Part shown: in pieces, positions 35,064-44,012 of the stretch
Numbering within the stretch: the stretch's first letter is position 1
Layout: every line of letters starts with the position of its first letter
From: Kribbella kalugense
GTDB lineage: Bacteria; Actinomycetota; Actinomycetes; Propionibacteriales; Kribbellaceae
Assembly (NCBI RefSeq): GCF_004365875.1
Contig: NZ_SODF01000002.1
Location: 1,924,971-1,988,970 of the forward strand
Direction: 5' to 3'
Length of the DNA: 64,000 nt
Position numbers and translations under genes: made by a program
Notes under the pieces: generated by a model
Told to the model about the DNA's origin: nothing
What the model saw: the letters and a program-made list of their open reading frames with translations, nothing else
Database searches by the model: none

Positions 35064-37858
35064 CGGTTGCCTACCGCAACAACAGAGGTCGCGACGATCA
35101 GATCGACCTGGACGGCGGTGACCTTGTATTCCGGGCAGTTGGTCGCCCAGTCGGAGCTGTCGGTAGTGACCACGTTCGCCCCGCTGACCGGGTGGTGGAA
35201 GGTCGTGTAGCAGACCCCAACAGGCATCCGATCGGAGATCTTCGCCCGAAGCTCGGTCCGCCCGACCCGGCTCGACAACGCGACCATGTCCCCGTCCGAG
35301 ACGCCGCGTACTTCGGCGTCGTGCGGGTGGATCTCCAGCATGTCCTCGGGATGCCAAGCGACGTTCGCCGTGCGACGAGTTTGAGCACCCACGTTGTACT
35401 GCGACAAGATCCGCCCAGTCGTCAGGATCAACGGGAATTTCCGCGTCGACCGTTCCGACGTCGGCACGTACACGGTCTCCATGAATCGACCCTTGCCCCG
35501 GGTGAATTTGTCGGAGTGCATGATCGGCGTACCCTCCGGATGCTCGACGTTGCACGGCCACTGGATCGACCCCAGCTCGTCCAGCTTCCCGAACGAGACG
35601 CCGGCGAACGTCGGTGTGGTCATCGCGATCTCGTCCATGATCTGCGCGGCCGAGTCGTAGTGCATCGGGTACCCCATCGCTTGCGCGATCTCGCAGATGA
35701 TCTCCCACTCCTGCTTGCCGGTCCGCGGCGCCATGATCGGCCGGACCCGGTTGATCCGCCGCTCGGCGTTCGTGAACGTCCCGTCCTTCTCCAGGAACGA
35801 TGTCCCCGGCAACAAAACGTGCGCGAACTTGGCCGTCTCGTTGACGAACAGATCCTGTACGACGAGCAATTCCAATGCACCCAGCGCCGCAAAGACGTGC
35901 TGTGTATTGGGATCAGACTGCGCAATATCCTCGCCCTGGACGAACAATGCCTTGAACGAACCGTCGATCGCGGCGTCGAACATGTTCGGGATCCGCAACC
36001 CGGGTTCGTTCAGGATCGGCGTACCCCAAAGCTTCTCGTAGATGTCCCGTACGTCGTCGTTGGACACGTGCCGATATCCGGGCAGCTCGTGCGGGAACGA
36101 CCCCATGTCGCAGGATCCCTGCACGTTGTTCTGCCCGCGCAACGGGTTCACCCCGACGCCGCGGCGGCCGATGTTGCCGGTCGCCATCGCCAGGTTGGCC
36201 ATTCCCATCACCATCGTCGAGCCCTGGCTGTGCTCGGTGACGCCGAGCCCGTAGTAGATGGCCGCGTTCCCACCGGTCGCGTACAGGCGCGCCGCCGCCC
36301 GGATCTCTGAGGCCGGTACGCCGGTGATGTCGGCGACCGCCTCCGGGCTGTGCTCGGGCTGCGCGATGAACGATTCCCACGCGTCGAAGTCCTCGCACCG
36401 GCTCTCGACGAACTCACGATCGACGAGGCCCTCGGTGACGACGACATGGGCGAAGGCGTTGATGATCGCGACGTTGGTCCCGGGGGCGAGTTGCAGGTGG
36501 TGCCGGGCCTCGATGTGCGGCGAGCGGACCAGGTCGATCCGGCGCGGGTCGGCCACGATCAGTTGCGCGCCCTGCCGCAGCCGCTGCTTCATCCGGGACG
36601 CGAACACCGGATGCCCGTCGGTCGGGTTGGCGCCGATCACCAGGATCACGTCGGCGTCCTCGACCGACTTGAAATCCTGCGTGCCGGCTGACTCGCCGAA
36701 GGTCTGCTTGAGTCCGTACCCGGTCGGCGAGTGGCAGACCCGCGCACACGTGTCGACATTGTTGTTCCCGAAGACCGCCCGGACCATCTTCTGGACCGTG
36801 TACACCTCTTCGTTCGTGGTCCGCGACGACGTGATCGCGCCGATCGAGCCCTGACCGTGAGCGGCCTGAATCTCGCGCAGCCGCCGCGCGGTGAACGAGA
36901 TCGCCTCGTCCCAGGAGACAGTCCGCCACTCGTCCGCGATCGTGTCCCGGACCATCGGCTCGAGCACGCGGTCCGGGTGACTCGCGTACCCGAGCGCGAA
37001 CCGGCCCTTCACACACGAGTGCCCCTCGTTCGCGCCGCCGTTCTTGTACGGAACCATCCGAACCAGCTCATCACCGCGCAGCTCGGCCTTGAACGAGCAC
37101 CCAACTCCGCAGTACGCGCACGTCGTCAACACGGTCCGCGTCGGCATCCCGAGCTCGACCACCGACTTCTCCTGCAACGTCGCGGTCGGGCACGCCTGCA
37201 CACACGCCCCGCACGACACACAGTCCGACTCGAAGAACGACACCCCGGCGCCGGCCGCGACCTTGGAATCGAAGCCTCGCCCCTCGATCGTCAGCGCCAA
37301 AGTCCCTTGTACTTCGTCACATGCGCGAACGCAGCGCGAGCACGCGATGCACTTCGACGCCTCGAAGTCGAAGTACGGGTTGGAGGAATCGGTCGGCGCA
37401 TCCATGTGGTTCGCACCTGCGTCGACACCCGAGCCGTAGCGGACCTCGCGCAGTCCGGTGACGCCGGCCATGTCCTGCAGCTCGCAGTCGCCGTTGGCCG
37501 AGCAGGTCAGGCAGTCGAGCGGATGGTCCGAGATGTACAGCTCCATGACGCCACGACGTAGCTTCCCGAGCCGCTCGTTCTGCGTGCGGACGTTCATGCC
37601 GTCGCGGACCGGCGTAGTACATGAGGCCGGAGTACCTTTCACTCCGTCGATCTCGACCACGCACAGCCGGCACGATCCGAATGCTTCCAGGTTGTCGGTC
37701 GCGCACAACTTCGGTACGTCGATCCCGGCCTCCTTCGCGGCCCGCATCACCGACGTACCGGGTGGGACTTTCACTGCCACCCCGTCGATCGTGAGCTCAG
37801 TGGTGGCGTCGCCCGGGCGGGCCGGCGTACCGAAGTCGGGCTCTTTGAGCAGGCTCAT
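35060..37858 (-). CDS. fdsA: NAD-dependent formate dehydrogenase alpha subunit
   Basis: Catalytic subunit that oxidises formate to CO2 at a molybdenum bis-MGD centre, 932 residues. In order: N-terminal [2Fe-2S] domain (CATDNLEAFGSCRLC), a His/Cys-ligated cluster (DHPLDCLTCSANGDCELQ), two [4Fe-4S] ferredoxin motifs (CIACSRCVRACDEV, CVSCGACVQACP), the molybdopterin-domain cluster (CAYCGVGCSFK) and the Mo-ligand Cys in ARVCHSPTGYG (about residue 374), so this is a Cys rather than a selenocysteine enzyme. The C-terminal Molydop_binding domain has QYNVGAQTRR. ATG overlaps the fdsB stop by four bases. Confidence 0.95.
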   Translation of the reverse strand: MSLLKEPDFGTPARPGDATTELTIDGVAVKVPPGTSVMRAAKEAGIDVPKLCATDNLEAFGSCRLCVVEIDGVKGTPASCTTPVRDGMNVRTQNERLGKLRRGVMELYISDHPLDCLTCSANGDCELQDMAGVTGLREVRYGSGVDAGANHMDAPTDSSNPYFDFEASKCIACSRCVRACDEVQGTLALTIEGRGFDSKVAAGAGVSFFESDCVSCGACVQACPTATLQEKSVVELGMPTRTVLTTCAYCGVGCSFKAELRGDELVRMVPYKNGGANEGHSCVKGRFALGYASHPDRVLEPMVRDTIADEWRTVSWDEAISFTARRLREIQAAHGQGSIGAITSSRTTNEEVYTVQKMVRAVFGNNNVDTCARVCHSPTGYGLKQTFGESAGTQDFKSVEDADVILVIGANPTDGHPVFASRMKQRLRQGAQLIVADPRRIDLVRSPHIEARHHLQLAPGTNVAIINAFAHVVVTEGLVDREFVESRCEDFDAWESFIAQPEHSPEAVADITGVPASEIRAAARLYATGGNAAIYYGLGVTEHSQGSTMVMGMANLAMATGNIGRRGVGVNPLRGQNNVQGSCDMGSFPHELPGYRHVSNDDVRDIYEKLWGTPILNEPGLRIPNMFDAAIDGSFKALFVQGEDIAQSDPNTQHVFAALGALELLVVQDLFVNETAKFAHVLLPGTSFLEKDGTFTNAERRINRVRPIMAPRTGKQEWEIICEIAQAMGYPMHYDSAAQIMDEIAMTTPTFAGVSFGKLDELGSIQWPCNVEHPEGTPIMHSDKFTRGKGRFMETVYVPTSERSTRKFPLILTTGRILSQYNVGAQTRRTANVAWHPEDMLEIHPHDAEVRGVSDGDMVALSSRVGRTELRAKISDRMPVGVCYTTFHHPVSGANVVTTDSSDWATNCPEYKVTAVQVDLIVATSVVAVGNR

Positions 37859-39369
37859 GCGTTGAAGTCCTCTCCGAAGTGGCGGACGGCGCTACGTACT
37901 GGCATCGGGGTGAGGCCGCCCATCGCGCAGAGCGAGCCGTCGGTCATCAGGTCACACAGGTCGTCAAGGAGCGTGAGGTTCTGCCGACGGTTGTCACCGG
38001 CAACGATCCGGTCGATCGTCTCGACGCCACGGACCGCACCGACGCGGCACGGCGTACATTTGCCACACGATTCGGCCGCGCAGAACTCGAACGCGAACCG
38101 CGCCATCGCAGCCATATCCACGGTCTCGTCGAAGACCACGATCCCGCCGTGCCCGACCATCGCCCCGGCCGCCGCGAACGCCTCGTAGTCCATCGGCAGG
38201 TCGAACTGCTCAACCGGCAGATACGCGCCGAGCGGTCCACCTACCTGTACGGCGCGCACCGGCCGACCGGACGCCGTACCGCCGCCGAAGTCGTTCACCA
38301 GCTCGCCAAGCGTGATCCCGAACGCGGTCTCGACGATCCCGCCGCGAGCAACGTTCCCACCAAGCTGGAACACACTGGTCCCTAACGACCGGCCGGTCCC
38401 GTACTGCGCATAGGCCGCCGGACCGTTCGCCAGGATGACCGGGACCGTTGCTAGGGACAACACGTTATTGACCACCGTCGGTCGACCGAAAAGCCCTTCT
38501 AGTGCAGGGATCGGGGGTTTCGCGCGAACCATTCCACGCTTACCCTCGAGACTCTCCAGCATCGAGGTCTCTTCGCCGCAGATGTACGCCCCCGCGCCAA
38601 CTCGGACCTGCAGGTCGAAGCCGAACCCTGAGCCGAGCACGTCCGGCCCTAACCAGCCTTCTTTTTGAGCGACCGCGATCGCCGTCCTCAGGGTCGCGAC
38701 CGCGTCCGGGTACTCCGACCGCAGATAGACGTACCCTTCCGACGCGCCAACGGCGTACGCCGCGATCGTCATCCCCTCGATCAACGTGAACGGATCGCCC
38801 TCGATCAGCATCCGATCCGCGAACGTCCCCGAATCACCCTCGTCCGCGTTACAACACACAAACTTGAGCTCCGCCGCCGCCCCGAGGACCGTCCGCCACT
38901 TGATCCCGGTCGGAAACCCCGCACCACCACGCCCCCGCAACCCCGAGTCGACAACCGCCTCAACCACGTCCGCCGGCTCCATCGCGAGCGCTTGGCGCAA
39001 CCCACTCATCCCGCCGTGCGCTACGTACTCAACGGCCGAGACCGGATCGATCACCCCGACCCGAGCAAACGTCAACCGCTGCTGCCGCTTCATCCACGGC
39101 AGCTCCTCCACCAGTCCAAGCCAGTTGTCAGTCGCGGTGCCGTCGAGCATCCCGGCCGCGATCAGCCCATCCACATCCTCAGGCGCCACCGGCCCATACC
39201 CAACCCGCCCCGCCGCCGTCTCAACCTCAACCAACGGCTCCAGCCACAACATCCCCCGCGACCCGGTCCGCACTACGTCGGCATTATTGCTGCCAGCAAC
39301 GATCCGCTCGGCGACCTCATCCGCACCCACCGAGCGCGCGGCCGAATCCCTCGACACATAAACCTTCAT
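37855..39369 (-). CDS. fdsB: NAD-dependent formate dehydrogenase beta subunit
   Basis: NuoF-like diaphorase subunit that takes electrons from FdsA and reduces NAD+, 504 residues. Features: an N-terminal thioredoxin-like domain (about 1-95), the FMN/NADH-binding region GLRGRGGAGFPTGIKW with CNADEGDSGTFADR, the GAGAYICGEETSMLESLEG loop, and a C-terminal [4Fe-4S] site ESCGKCTPCRVG plus a distant Cys in GSLCAMGG. The start ATG overlaps the fdsG stop by four bases. Cytosolic; the enzyme gains NADH from formate. Confidence 0.95.
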   Translation of the reverse strand: MKVYVSRDSAARSVGADEVAERIVAGSNNADVVRTGSRGMLWLEPLVEVETAAGRVGYGPVAPEDVDGLIAAGMLDGTATDNWLGLVEELPWMKRQQRLTFARVGVIDPVSAVEYVAHGGMSGLRQALAMEPADVVEAVVDSGLRGRGGAGFPTGIKWRTVLGAAAELKFVCCNADEGDSGTFADRMLIEGDPFTLIEGMTIAAYAVGASEGYVYLRSEYPDAVATLRTAIAVAQKEGWLGPDVLGSGFGFDLQVRVGAGAYICGEETSMLESLEGKRGMVRAKPPIPALEGLFGRPTVVNNVLSLATVPVILANGPAAYAQYGTGRSLGTSVFQLGGNVARGGIVETAFGITLGELVNDFGGGTASGRPVRAVQVGGPLGAYLPVEQFDLPMDYEAFAAAGAMVGHGGIVVFDETVDMAAMARFAFEFCAAESCGKCTPCRVGAVRGVETIDRIVAGDNRRQNLTLLDDLCDLMTDGSLCAMGGLTPMPVRSAVRHFGEDFNA

Positions 39370-39860
39370 CGAGCCTCCCCGAGCAACGCGTCAAGTCTGG
39401 CCGGCGTAACTCGCCCGTACAGTCTGTCGCCGACTTGCACCGCCGGCCCGAGCGCACAATTCCCGAAACAGAACACCTCGTCGAGACTCACCCGCCCGTC
39501 GTACGTGGTCTCGCCGAACCCACAACCGACGGTCCGCTTGGCATGCTCCGCAAGCTCGACCGCTCCAACAGACCGACAAGCCTCGGCCTGACAGATTCCG
39601 ACGGTTGTCCGGCCGGCCGCCGTACGCCGGAAGTCCTTGTAGAACGTGACGACACCATGCACCTCGGCAACCGCAAGATTCAGCACGTCCGCGATCACAG
39701 CCGCGTCATCAGGCGCGACGTACCCCAACTCCTCCTGCACCGCATGCAGTATCGGTATCAACGCACCCCGAAGCCCCCGCAACTCAAAGGCAATCTCCCG
39801 CACCCGCCCAGCCCGCCGCGAACTCAGACCAGGCTCAACCGCAATCACCTCACGCTCCAT
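39366..39860 (-). CDS. fdsG: NAD-dependent formate dehydrogenase gamma subunit
   Basis: NuoE-like [2Fe-2S] subunit, 164 residues. An N-terminal helical part (ELRGLRGALIPILHAVQEELGYV) is followed by the thioredoxin-like fold with cluster ligands in CQAEACRSVG and CFGNCALGP. ATG at 39860 was chosen because MEREVIAVEPG begins the family-like sequence; the frame is open further upstream without homology. It is the first gene of fdsG-fdsB-fdsA-fdsD-moeA. No FdhD-type sulfurtransferase gene is in the window. Confidence 0.93.
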   Translation of the reverse strand: MEREVIAVEPGLSSRRAGRVREIAFELRGLRGALIPILHAVQEELGYVAPDDAAVIADVLNLAVAEVHGVVTFYKDFRRTAAGRTTVGICQAEACRSVGAVELAEHAKRTVGCGFGETTYDGRVSLDEVFCFGNCALGPAVQVGDRLYGRVTPARLDALLGEAR

Positions 39861-40673
39861 GTATACAACATCCCGTCGCCCACCCCACCCGGTCAAAGCA
39901 ATGCTGCCTATCACCCAATAGCCCCCGCCTATCACCCGTCACCCAATGGGTCCTGAGCACAAGCCCGCCCACCCACCGACCGAGCCGCAGACACAGCCCC
40001 ACCCGCCAGTCACCCGCAGCCTGATGGCCGGCGTGGCCCCGCCCTATCGGCCGTCGAGTCGTGGAGATGGGCGTGTCCACCTGCCCGCCGAGTCGTGTGA
40101 ATCGGTCGACGACCCATCCGCCGAGTCGTGGATCCCACTCCCCGACACGCCGCCAAAACGACCCCAAATCCACGACTCACCGCCAGTACGGCGGGCTGGC
40201 CCCGCGAGACGGCAGTTGGTCCGACCAGCGGAACGCAGAAGAGGAGGACGTCAGTCAGTCGACGGGGCCTTGAACATGAGACGGGGAGTGGAGACACCCA
40301 ATGGGGACTGGAGACATGAAATAACCTGTCTCAGCCCACCAGGGGATGTCTCACGCCCCCCGCAGCTGACGTCGCCCTGGCAGGCGGACCGCACGCATCC
40401 GCCCACCGGCGACTAGGCGGCCGCTCGGTACCGGGTCCGTGAGCACGACCCGTTCCCGGACTACGTCACCGCTGTGTTCACAGCTCTCAGCGGCTCCGGG
40501 CGTAGCTGCGTCCTTCCCTGGTCGTGGTGGTGTGTGTCAAGTGTCGAAGATCCCGCAGGGACGCCGAAGGCGCACTTGACTCACGCCGCCCCGACTAGCA
40601 CGATCACGCAGCCCGGAGACAACCACAACCCATCCGAAGGCCCACCGCCGTACGACGCGCCTGCCGCCCCGCC
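39861..40673. other. Gene-poor region with short GCCGAGTCGTG repeats
   Basis: About 810 bases with no gene I can support. GCCGAGTCGTG or one-base variants occur near 40051, 40086 and 40119, with an inverted copy (CACGACTC) near 40172. Around 40290-40365 there are several GGAGACA / TGTCTC boxes in both orientations, and 40537-40543 (TCAAGTG) pairs with 40573-40579 (CACTTGA). Open frames on both strands give Pro/Arg-rich strings with no family resemblance. The promoter of fdsG must lie at its right end of the minus strand (39861 upward). Confidence 0.5.
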
Positions 40674-40958
40674 GACGTACCTGCGCTGCAGACGCACCCG
40701 CTGAGGTACGCCGCGTCCGCCGCCCACCGACGTACCTAGGCCCGCCGATGCACCCGCTGACGTGCTCCGTATCCGCTGCCCACTGACGTACTTGCGCCCA
40801 CGGACGCATCCGCTCACGTACGCCGTGTCCGCCGCCCACCGACGTACCTGGGCCTGCCGATGCACCCGCTGACGTACGCCGTGCATCCGCCCCCACGCCG
40901 CACTCATCGCCTAGCGACGCACCCGCGCCGACCGGCGTACGCCGCATCCGCCGCCCAC
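40674..40958. repeat. 56-bp tandem repeat, five degenerate copies
   Basis: Units start with GACGTAC at 40674, 40729, 40785 and 40841, with a more divergent fifth from 40897 to about 40958. Copies two to four are exactly 56 bp, the first is 55. Each contains GACGTAC, then GATGCACCCGCTGACGTACGCCGTGTCCGCCGCCCACC-like sequence (given in pieces, no copy being identical). Because 56 is not a multiple of three, no frame can carry a repeating peptide, so the block is non-coding. There are no unique spacers, so it is not CRISPR. Confidence 0.85.
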
Positions 40959-41009
40959 GCCGTGCTCACCACCCCACGTCGTGGTGCCGGCGTACGACGT
41001 GCGCAGGTC

Positions 41010-42155
41010 CTAGGACGTGCCGAGGACGAAGGTTTGGATTGCTACTACTGCGGCTCCTCGGGCCCATTCGCTGAAGTCTGCGGGTTGTAGGACCATCGTC
41101 ACCTCGGCGCCCGAGGGGTGACGGTCGGCATGGAGCGCGGCTAGGAGTTCGTCCTGGGCGACTTCGGCTAGGCGGACGCCTTCGCCGCCCAGGACTACGA
41201 GCTCGGGCATGGTGAAGTTGGCCGCCGCGGCGATCAGCTTTCCCAGCGCTCGGCCTGCGCGGCCGACCACCTCGCGGGCGCCCGGATCGCCCTTGGCGGC
41301 GAGGTCGAGTGCCTCCTCGTATCCGACCGGCCGGCCCACCGCCGCGCCGACCTGCTCGGTGACCGCGCTGACTGTCAGCAGGCTGAGCGCACATCCCCGA
41401 TGACCGCGATCACAGCGCGGCCCGTCGGGGATCAGCGGGTGGTGTCCGATCAGGCCCAGCGTGACGTCCGGGCTGTCGACGATTCGCTTGTGGATCACGA
41501 GTCCGTAGCCGACCCCAGCGCCGATCGTCAGCAGTACGAACCGATCGGAGTTCCGGCCGGCGCCGAACCAATGAGTGGCTTCGGTCAACGAGGTCAGGTC
41601 GTTTGCGACTACGACCGGCACGCTCGTGCGCCCGGTGAGGATCTCGCCGAACGGTACGTCGACCCAGTTGAGGTACGGCGCCCAGCGGACTTCCGACCCA
41701 TTCGCGACCCGTCCGCCGAGCGAGACGCCGAGTCCGGTGATCGGCGTACCGCCGGGGACTTGGACTGCTAGCTCGTCGGTGAGTTCGAGGACGAGTTCGG
41801 CGACCGCGGACGGGGTGGGGTCGACGAGCGGGCGTTCGACGCTTGCGATCACGTCTGCTCGCAAGGTCGTCAGTACGCCGATTGCCGAGTCGCCGGTGAG
41901 TTTGATGCCGACGAAGTGGTGTGCGTTCGGGTCCAGGTCCAGCGGTTGTGACGGGCGGCCGACCTTGGCGTCGGTCGGGCCGCCTTCTACCTCGACCAGG
42001 AGGCCTGACTCGACCATCGGTTTCGTCAGGCGGGTCAGGCTGCCGGGCGACAGGCCGACGCGTCGGGAGAGTTCGGCGCGCGACAGCGGCCCGTCGAGCA
42101 GGATCTCCAACGCCACCTGCCGCGACGGACCGGACAACGGCTGCCAGGCACCCAT
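41010..42155 (-). CDS. ROK-family transcriptional regulator
   Basis: A 381-residue NagC/XylR-type repressor. The N-terminal winged HTH is GPLSRAELSRRVGLSPGSLTRLTKPM, followed by a ROK sugar-binding domain: FVGIKLTGDSAIGV, GLGVSLGGRV, the phosphate-loop-like IGAGVGYGLVI and the zinc site GHHPLIPDGPRCDRGHRGC (His plus Cys pair). Such proteins sense sugars or amino sugars. No sugar gene is adjacent, so its targets are elsewhere. It is isolated between two repeat blocks. ATG at 42155. Confidence 0.9.
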   Translation of the reverse strand: MGAWQPLSGPSRQVALEILLDGPLSRAELSRRVGLSPGSLTRLTKPMVESGLLVEVEGGPTDAKVGRPSQPLDLDPNAHHFVGIKLTGDSAIGVLTTLRADVIASVERPLVDPTPSAVAELVLELTDELAVQVPGGTPITGLGVSLGGRVANGSEVRWAPYLNWVDVPFGEILTGRTSVPVVVANDLTSLTEATHWFGAGRNSDRFVLLTIGAGVGYGLVIHKRIVDSPDVTLGLIGHHPLIPDGPRCDRGHRGCALSLLTVSAVTEQVGAAVGRPVGYEEALDLAAKGDPGAREVVGRAGRALGKLIAAAANFTMPELVVLGGEGVRLAEVAQDELLAALHADRHPSGAEVTMVLQPADFSEWARGAAVVAIQTFVLGTS

Positions 42156-42593
42156 TGCGTCAGCGTAACCGGCAGATCAGCGTCGGCCGATCAGCGACGG
42201 CGGACCGGCGACCGCGGACATGGGGCTGCGGACCAGCGACGGCGGACCAGCGTCGGCGGACGGGCGTCGGCGCACCGGCGTCGGCGCACCGGCGTCTGCA
42301 TGGTCGGTGGCTCGACGCCGACGGCGTACGGCGATGGCGACATGGATGCGAGCTGGGTGGCGCAGATGGAGGGGAGTTGGGGCGTGTGGTGGGGGGAGGA
42401 CGCCGGGACGTGACCCGGTCCGCGGTTCTGGCCGCACAAATCCCGGCGTCATGCTCACCCAAAGACAGCCAGATGTCCACACCCCTCGAATCGAGTGAAC
42501 ACCGTGGCGGCGCAGTACCCAACTCTCCTCGAAGTATGCAACGGATTCCGGCCGGCGGTGCCTGGACAACGCTGTCAGATTGCTCTCAGCGAA
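42156..42593. repeat. Intergenic block with 14-bp GC-rich repeats
   Basis: Between 42175 and 42300 the sequence is a chain of 13-14-bp units such as GGCGCACCGGCGTC and GCGGACCAGCGACG, two of them directly identical (GGCGCACCGGCGTC in a row near 42265-42293). The remaining bases to 42593 hold no gene I can support; overlapping frames in all phases encode Arg-rich strings. The promoters of the ROK gene (minus, left side) must lie here. Confidence 0.6.
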
Positions 42594-43292
42594 CTAGTGC
42601 GGCAGCTTGCGGGTGTCGATCAGGTGCTGGGCGACGTCGCGCAGCTTGGTGTTGGTGTCCTGGGAGTACCGCTTGAGGATCGCGAACGCCCGGTCCCCGT
42701 CCACGTCGAACCGTTCCATCAGGATGCCCATCGCCTGCCCGACCAGCTTCCGCGCGTCGACGGCCAGCGCCATGGTCTCCTCCTGGCGCGCGGACGCCAG
42801 CGCGACCGACGCGTGCTGCCCGAGGATGTGTGCGATCGCCTCGTCGTCCGCGGTGAACGCGTCCGGCTCCGGGCTGTACAGCCCTAGTACGCCGACCGTC
42901 TGTCGCGCTGCGTCACCCGTTGCCAACGGTACGTCGAGCACACTCCGTACCCCGAGCGCCGCAACCTTGGCCGCCCACTCCGGCCAGCGGTCGTCGGCGG
43001 TGGTGTCCGGGATCAGGATCGCCGTTCGTTCGCGCAGTGCGGTGACCAGCGGACCGGTCTCGCTGGCGATCTGCAGCTCGTACACATCGGCGACAACCGG
43101 GTCGGTGACCGCGGCGATCTCGGCCCGCGAACCGCGGGTGTACAAGGCGATACCGGCGTACGTGCAGTTCAACGCCTGCAGGGCGAACTGCACCACGGCA
43201 TCAACGGTCTCCTCGACGCCGGGGGCGTCGTGCAACTCGATCGCCAGGCGGGCAAACGTGTCCGCCGAGGCAGCGAGGTCAGGCTCGGTCAC
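42594..43292 (-). CDS. GAF and ANTAR domain RNA-binding regulator
   Basis: A 232-residue protein with an N-terminal GAF sensor (about 15-160; TADDRWPEWAAKVAALGVRSVLDVPL) and a C-terminal ANTAR domain (about 172-225; LVGQAMGILMERFDVDGDRAFAILKRYSQ in part). ANTAR domains bind paired RNA hairpins and act as antiterminators. The GAF ligand is unknown. Actinomycetes carry many such pairs. ATG at 43292. The gene stands alone between a repeat block and the resolvase-like gene. Confidence 0.9.
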   Translation of the reverse strand: MTEPDLAASADTFARLAIELHDAPGVEETVDAVVQFALQALNCTYAGIALYTRGSRAEIAAVTDPVVADVYELQIASETGPLVTALRERTAILIPDTTADDRWPEWAAKVAALGVRSVLDVPLATGDAARQTVGVLGLYSPEPDAFTADDEAIAHILGQHASVALASARQEETMALAVDARKLVGQAMGILMERFDVDGDRAFAILKRYSQDTNTKLRDVAQHLIDTRKLPH

Positions 43293-43437
43293 AGAGACTC
43301 CAGGGCGTGCTCATGCAAGGGGCACGGACATCATGCAGCCCAAGCCTCATGGAGTGTTAGCCGAACCCGGAAAAACGGCGATCCGACCGGCCGTCGGGCC
43401 TCCCGAGAGACCAGTCCCAGGTACGGCGGCGTGCTGC

Positions 43438-43758
43438 CTACCTGGCCGATCGGTCAGCGGTCAGCACGTGAGCGCCGGTCTCACGGTGGAGGCGTTCGAG
43501 CTTGCTCTCGTCGTTGCCGACTGCGCTGAGATGCGACTCGGTTGTGACGATCACGACCGGAATATTGCGGCGCTTGACCAGCCGGATGAGTGCGTCGAAG
43601 GCGACCGGGTCGGTGCGCAGATGCTCCACGAAGACCTTGCAGAGGCGAGCTCCTTGCTGATCGGCGAGCGCCGCCAGCTGGTCCTCTGCTCGGGCTAGCT
43701 GATGGCAGGTCATCGACCGGTGATGCCGCAGATACCCGACCGCGAGCGCTGGTTTCAT
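43438..43758 (-). CDS. Resolvase-fold protein without catalytic serine
   Basis: A 106-residue protein resembling the N-terminal domain of serine recombinases: ALAVGYLRHH, then ARAEDQLAALADQQG, a VFVEH strand and DPVAFDALIRLVKRRNIPVVIVTTESHLS. In true recombinases the first strand is YxRxS with the nucleophile serine; here the position reads YLRHH, so it should be inactive, and no DNA-binding helix follows. ATG at 43758 follows a GAAGGA box; a GTG at 43842 would add 28 residues. Possibly a regulatory or nucleotide-binding relic, or part of a stand-alone actinobacterial family. Confidence 0.65.
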   Translation of the reverse strand: MKPALAVGYLRHHRSMTCHQLARAEDQLAALADQQGARLCKVFVEHLRTDPVAFDALIRLVKRRNIPVVIVTTESHLSAVGNDESKLERLHRETGAHVLTADRSAR

Positions 43759-44012
43759 GGCGTGGTCCTTCGTGGTGGACGAGGCCGGCGCCGGTCTCAG
43801 GGGCTTCACAGCGCCGGCCTCGCCGATCGAGGAGAACGACACCCAGTTCAGCCGACGCAGCCGTGGGCCGGGAGGAGCGAATACCGTGCACTAGGCAACG
43901 ACCCGTGCAGAACCTGTGCACTGCGCGCCAAAATCGCCGGGCAGAGCGTGTGTTCGCGGTGCTAGCTTCCGGCTACAGTGAGTGGTCTGGTCCAGGATCG
44001 CGAAGAGGCTGC

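Noticed and set aside
40537..40947. Gly/Ser-rich protein across the 56-bp repeat
   Set aside because: A 56-bp period shifts the frame with every copy, so no repeated peptide is possible.
40674..40958. CRISPR array
   Set aside because: Units are contiguous and degenerate with no unique spacers, and no cas gene is near.
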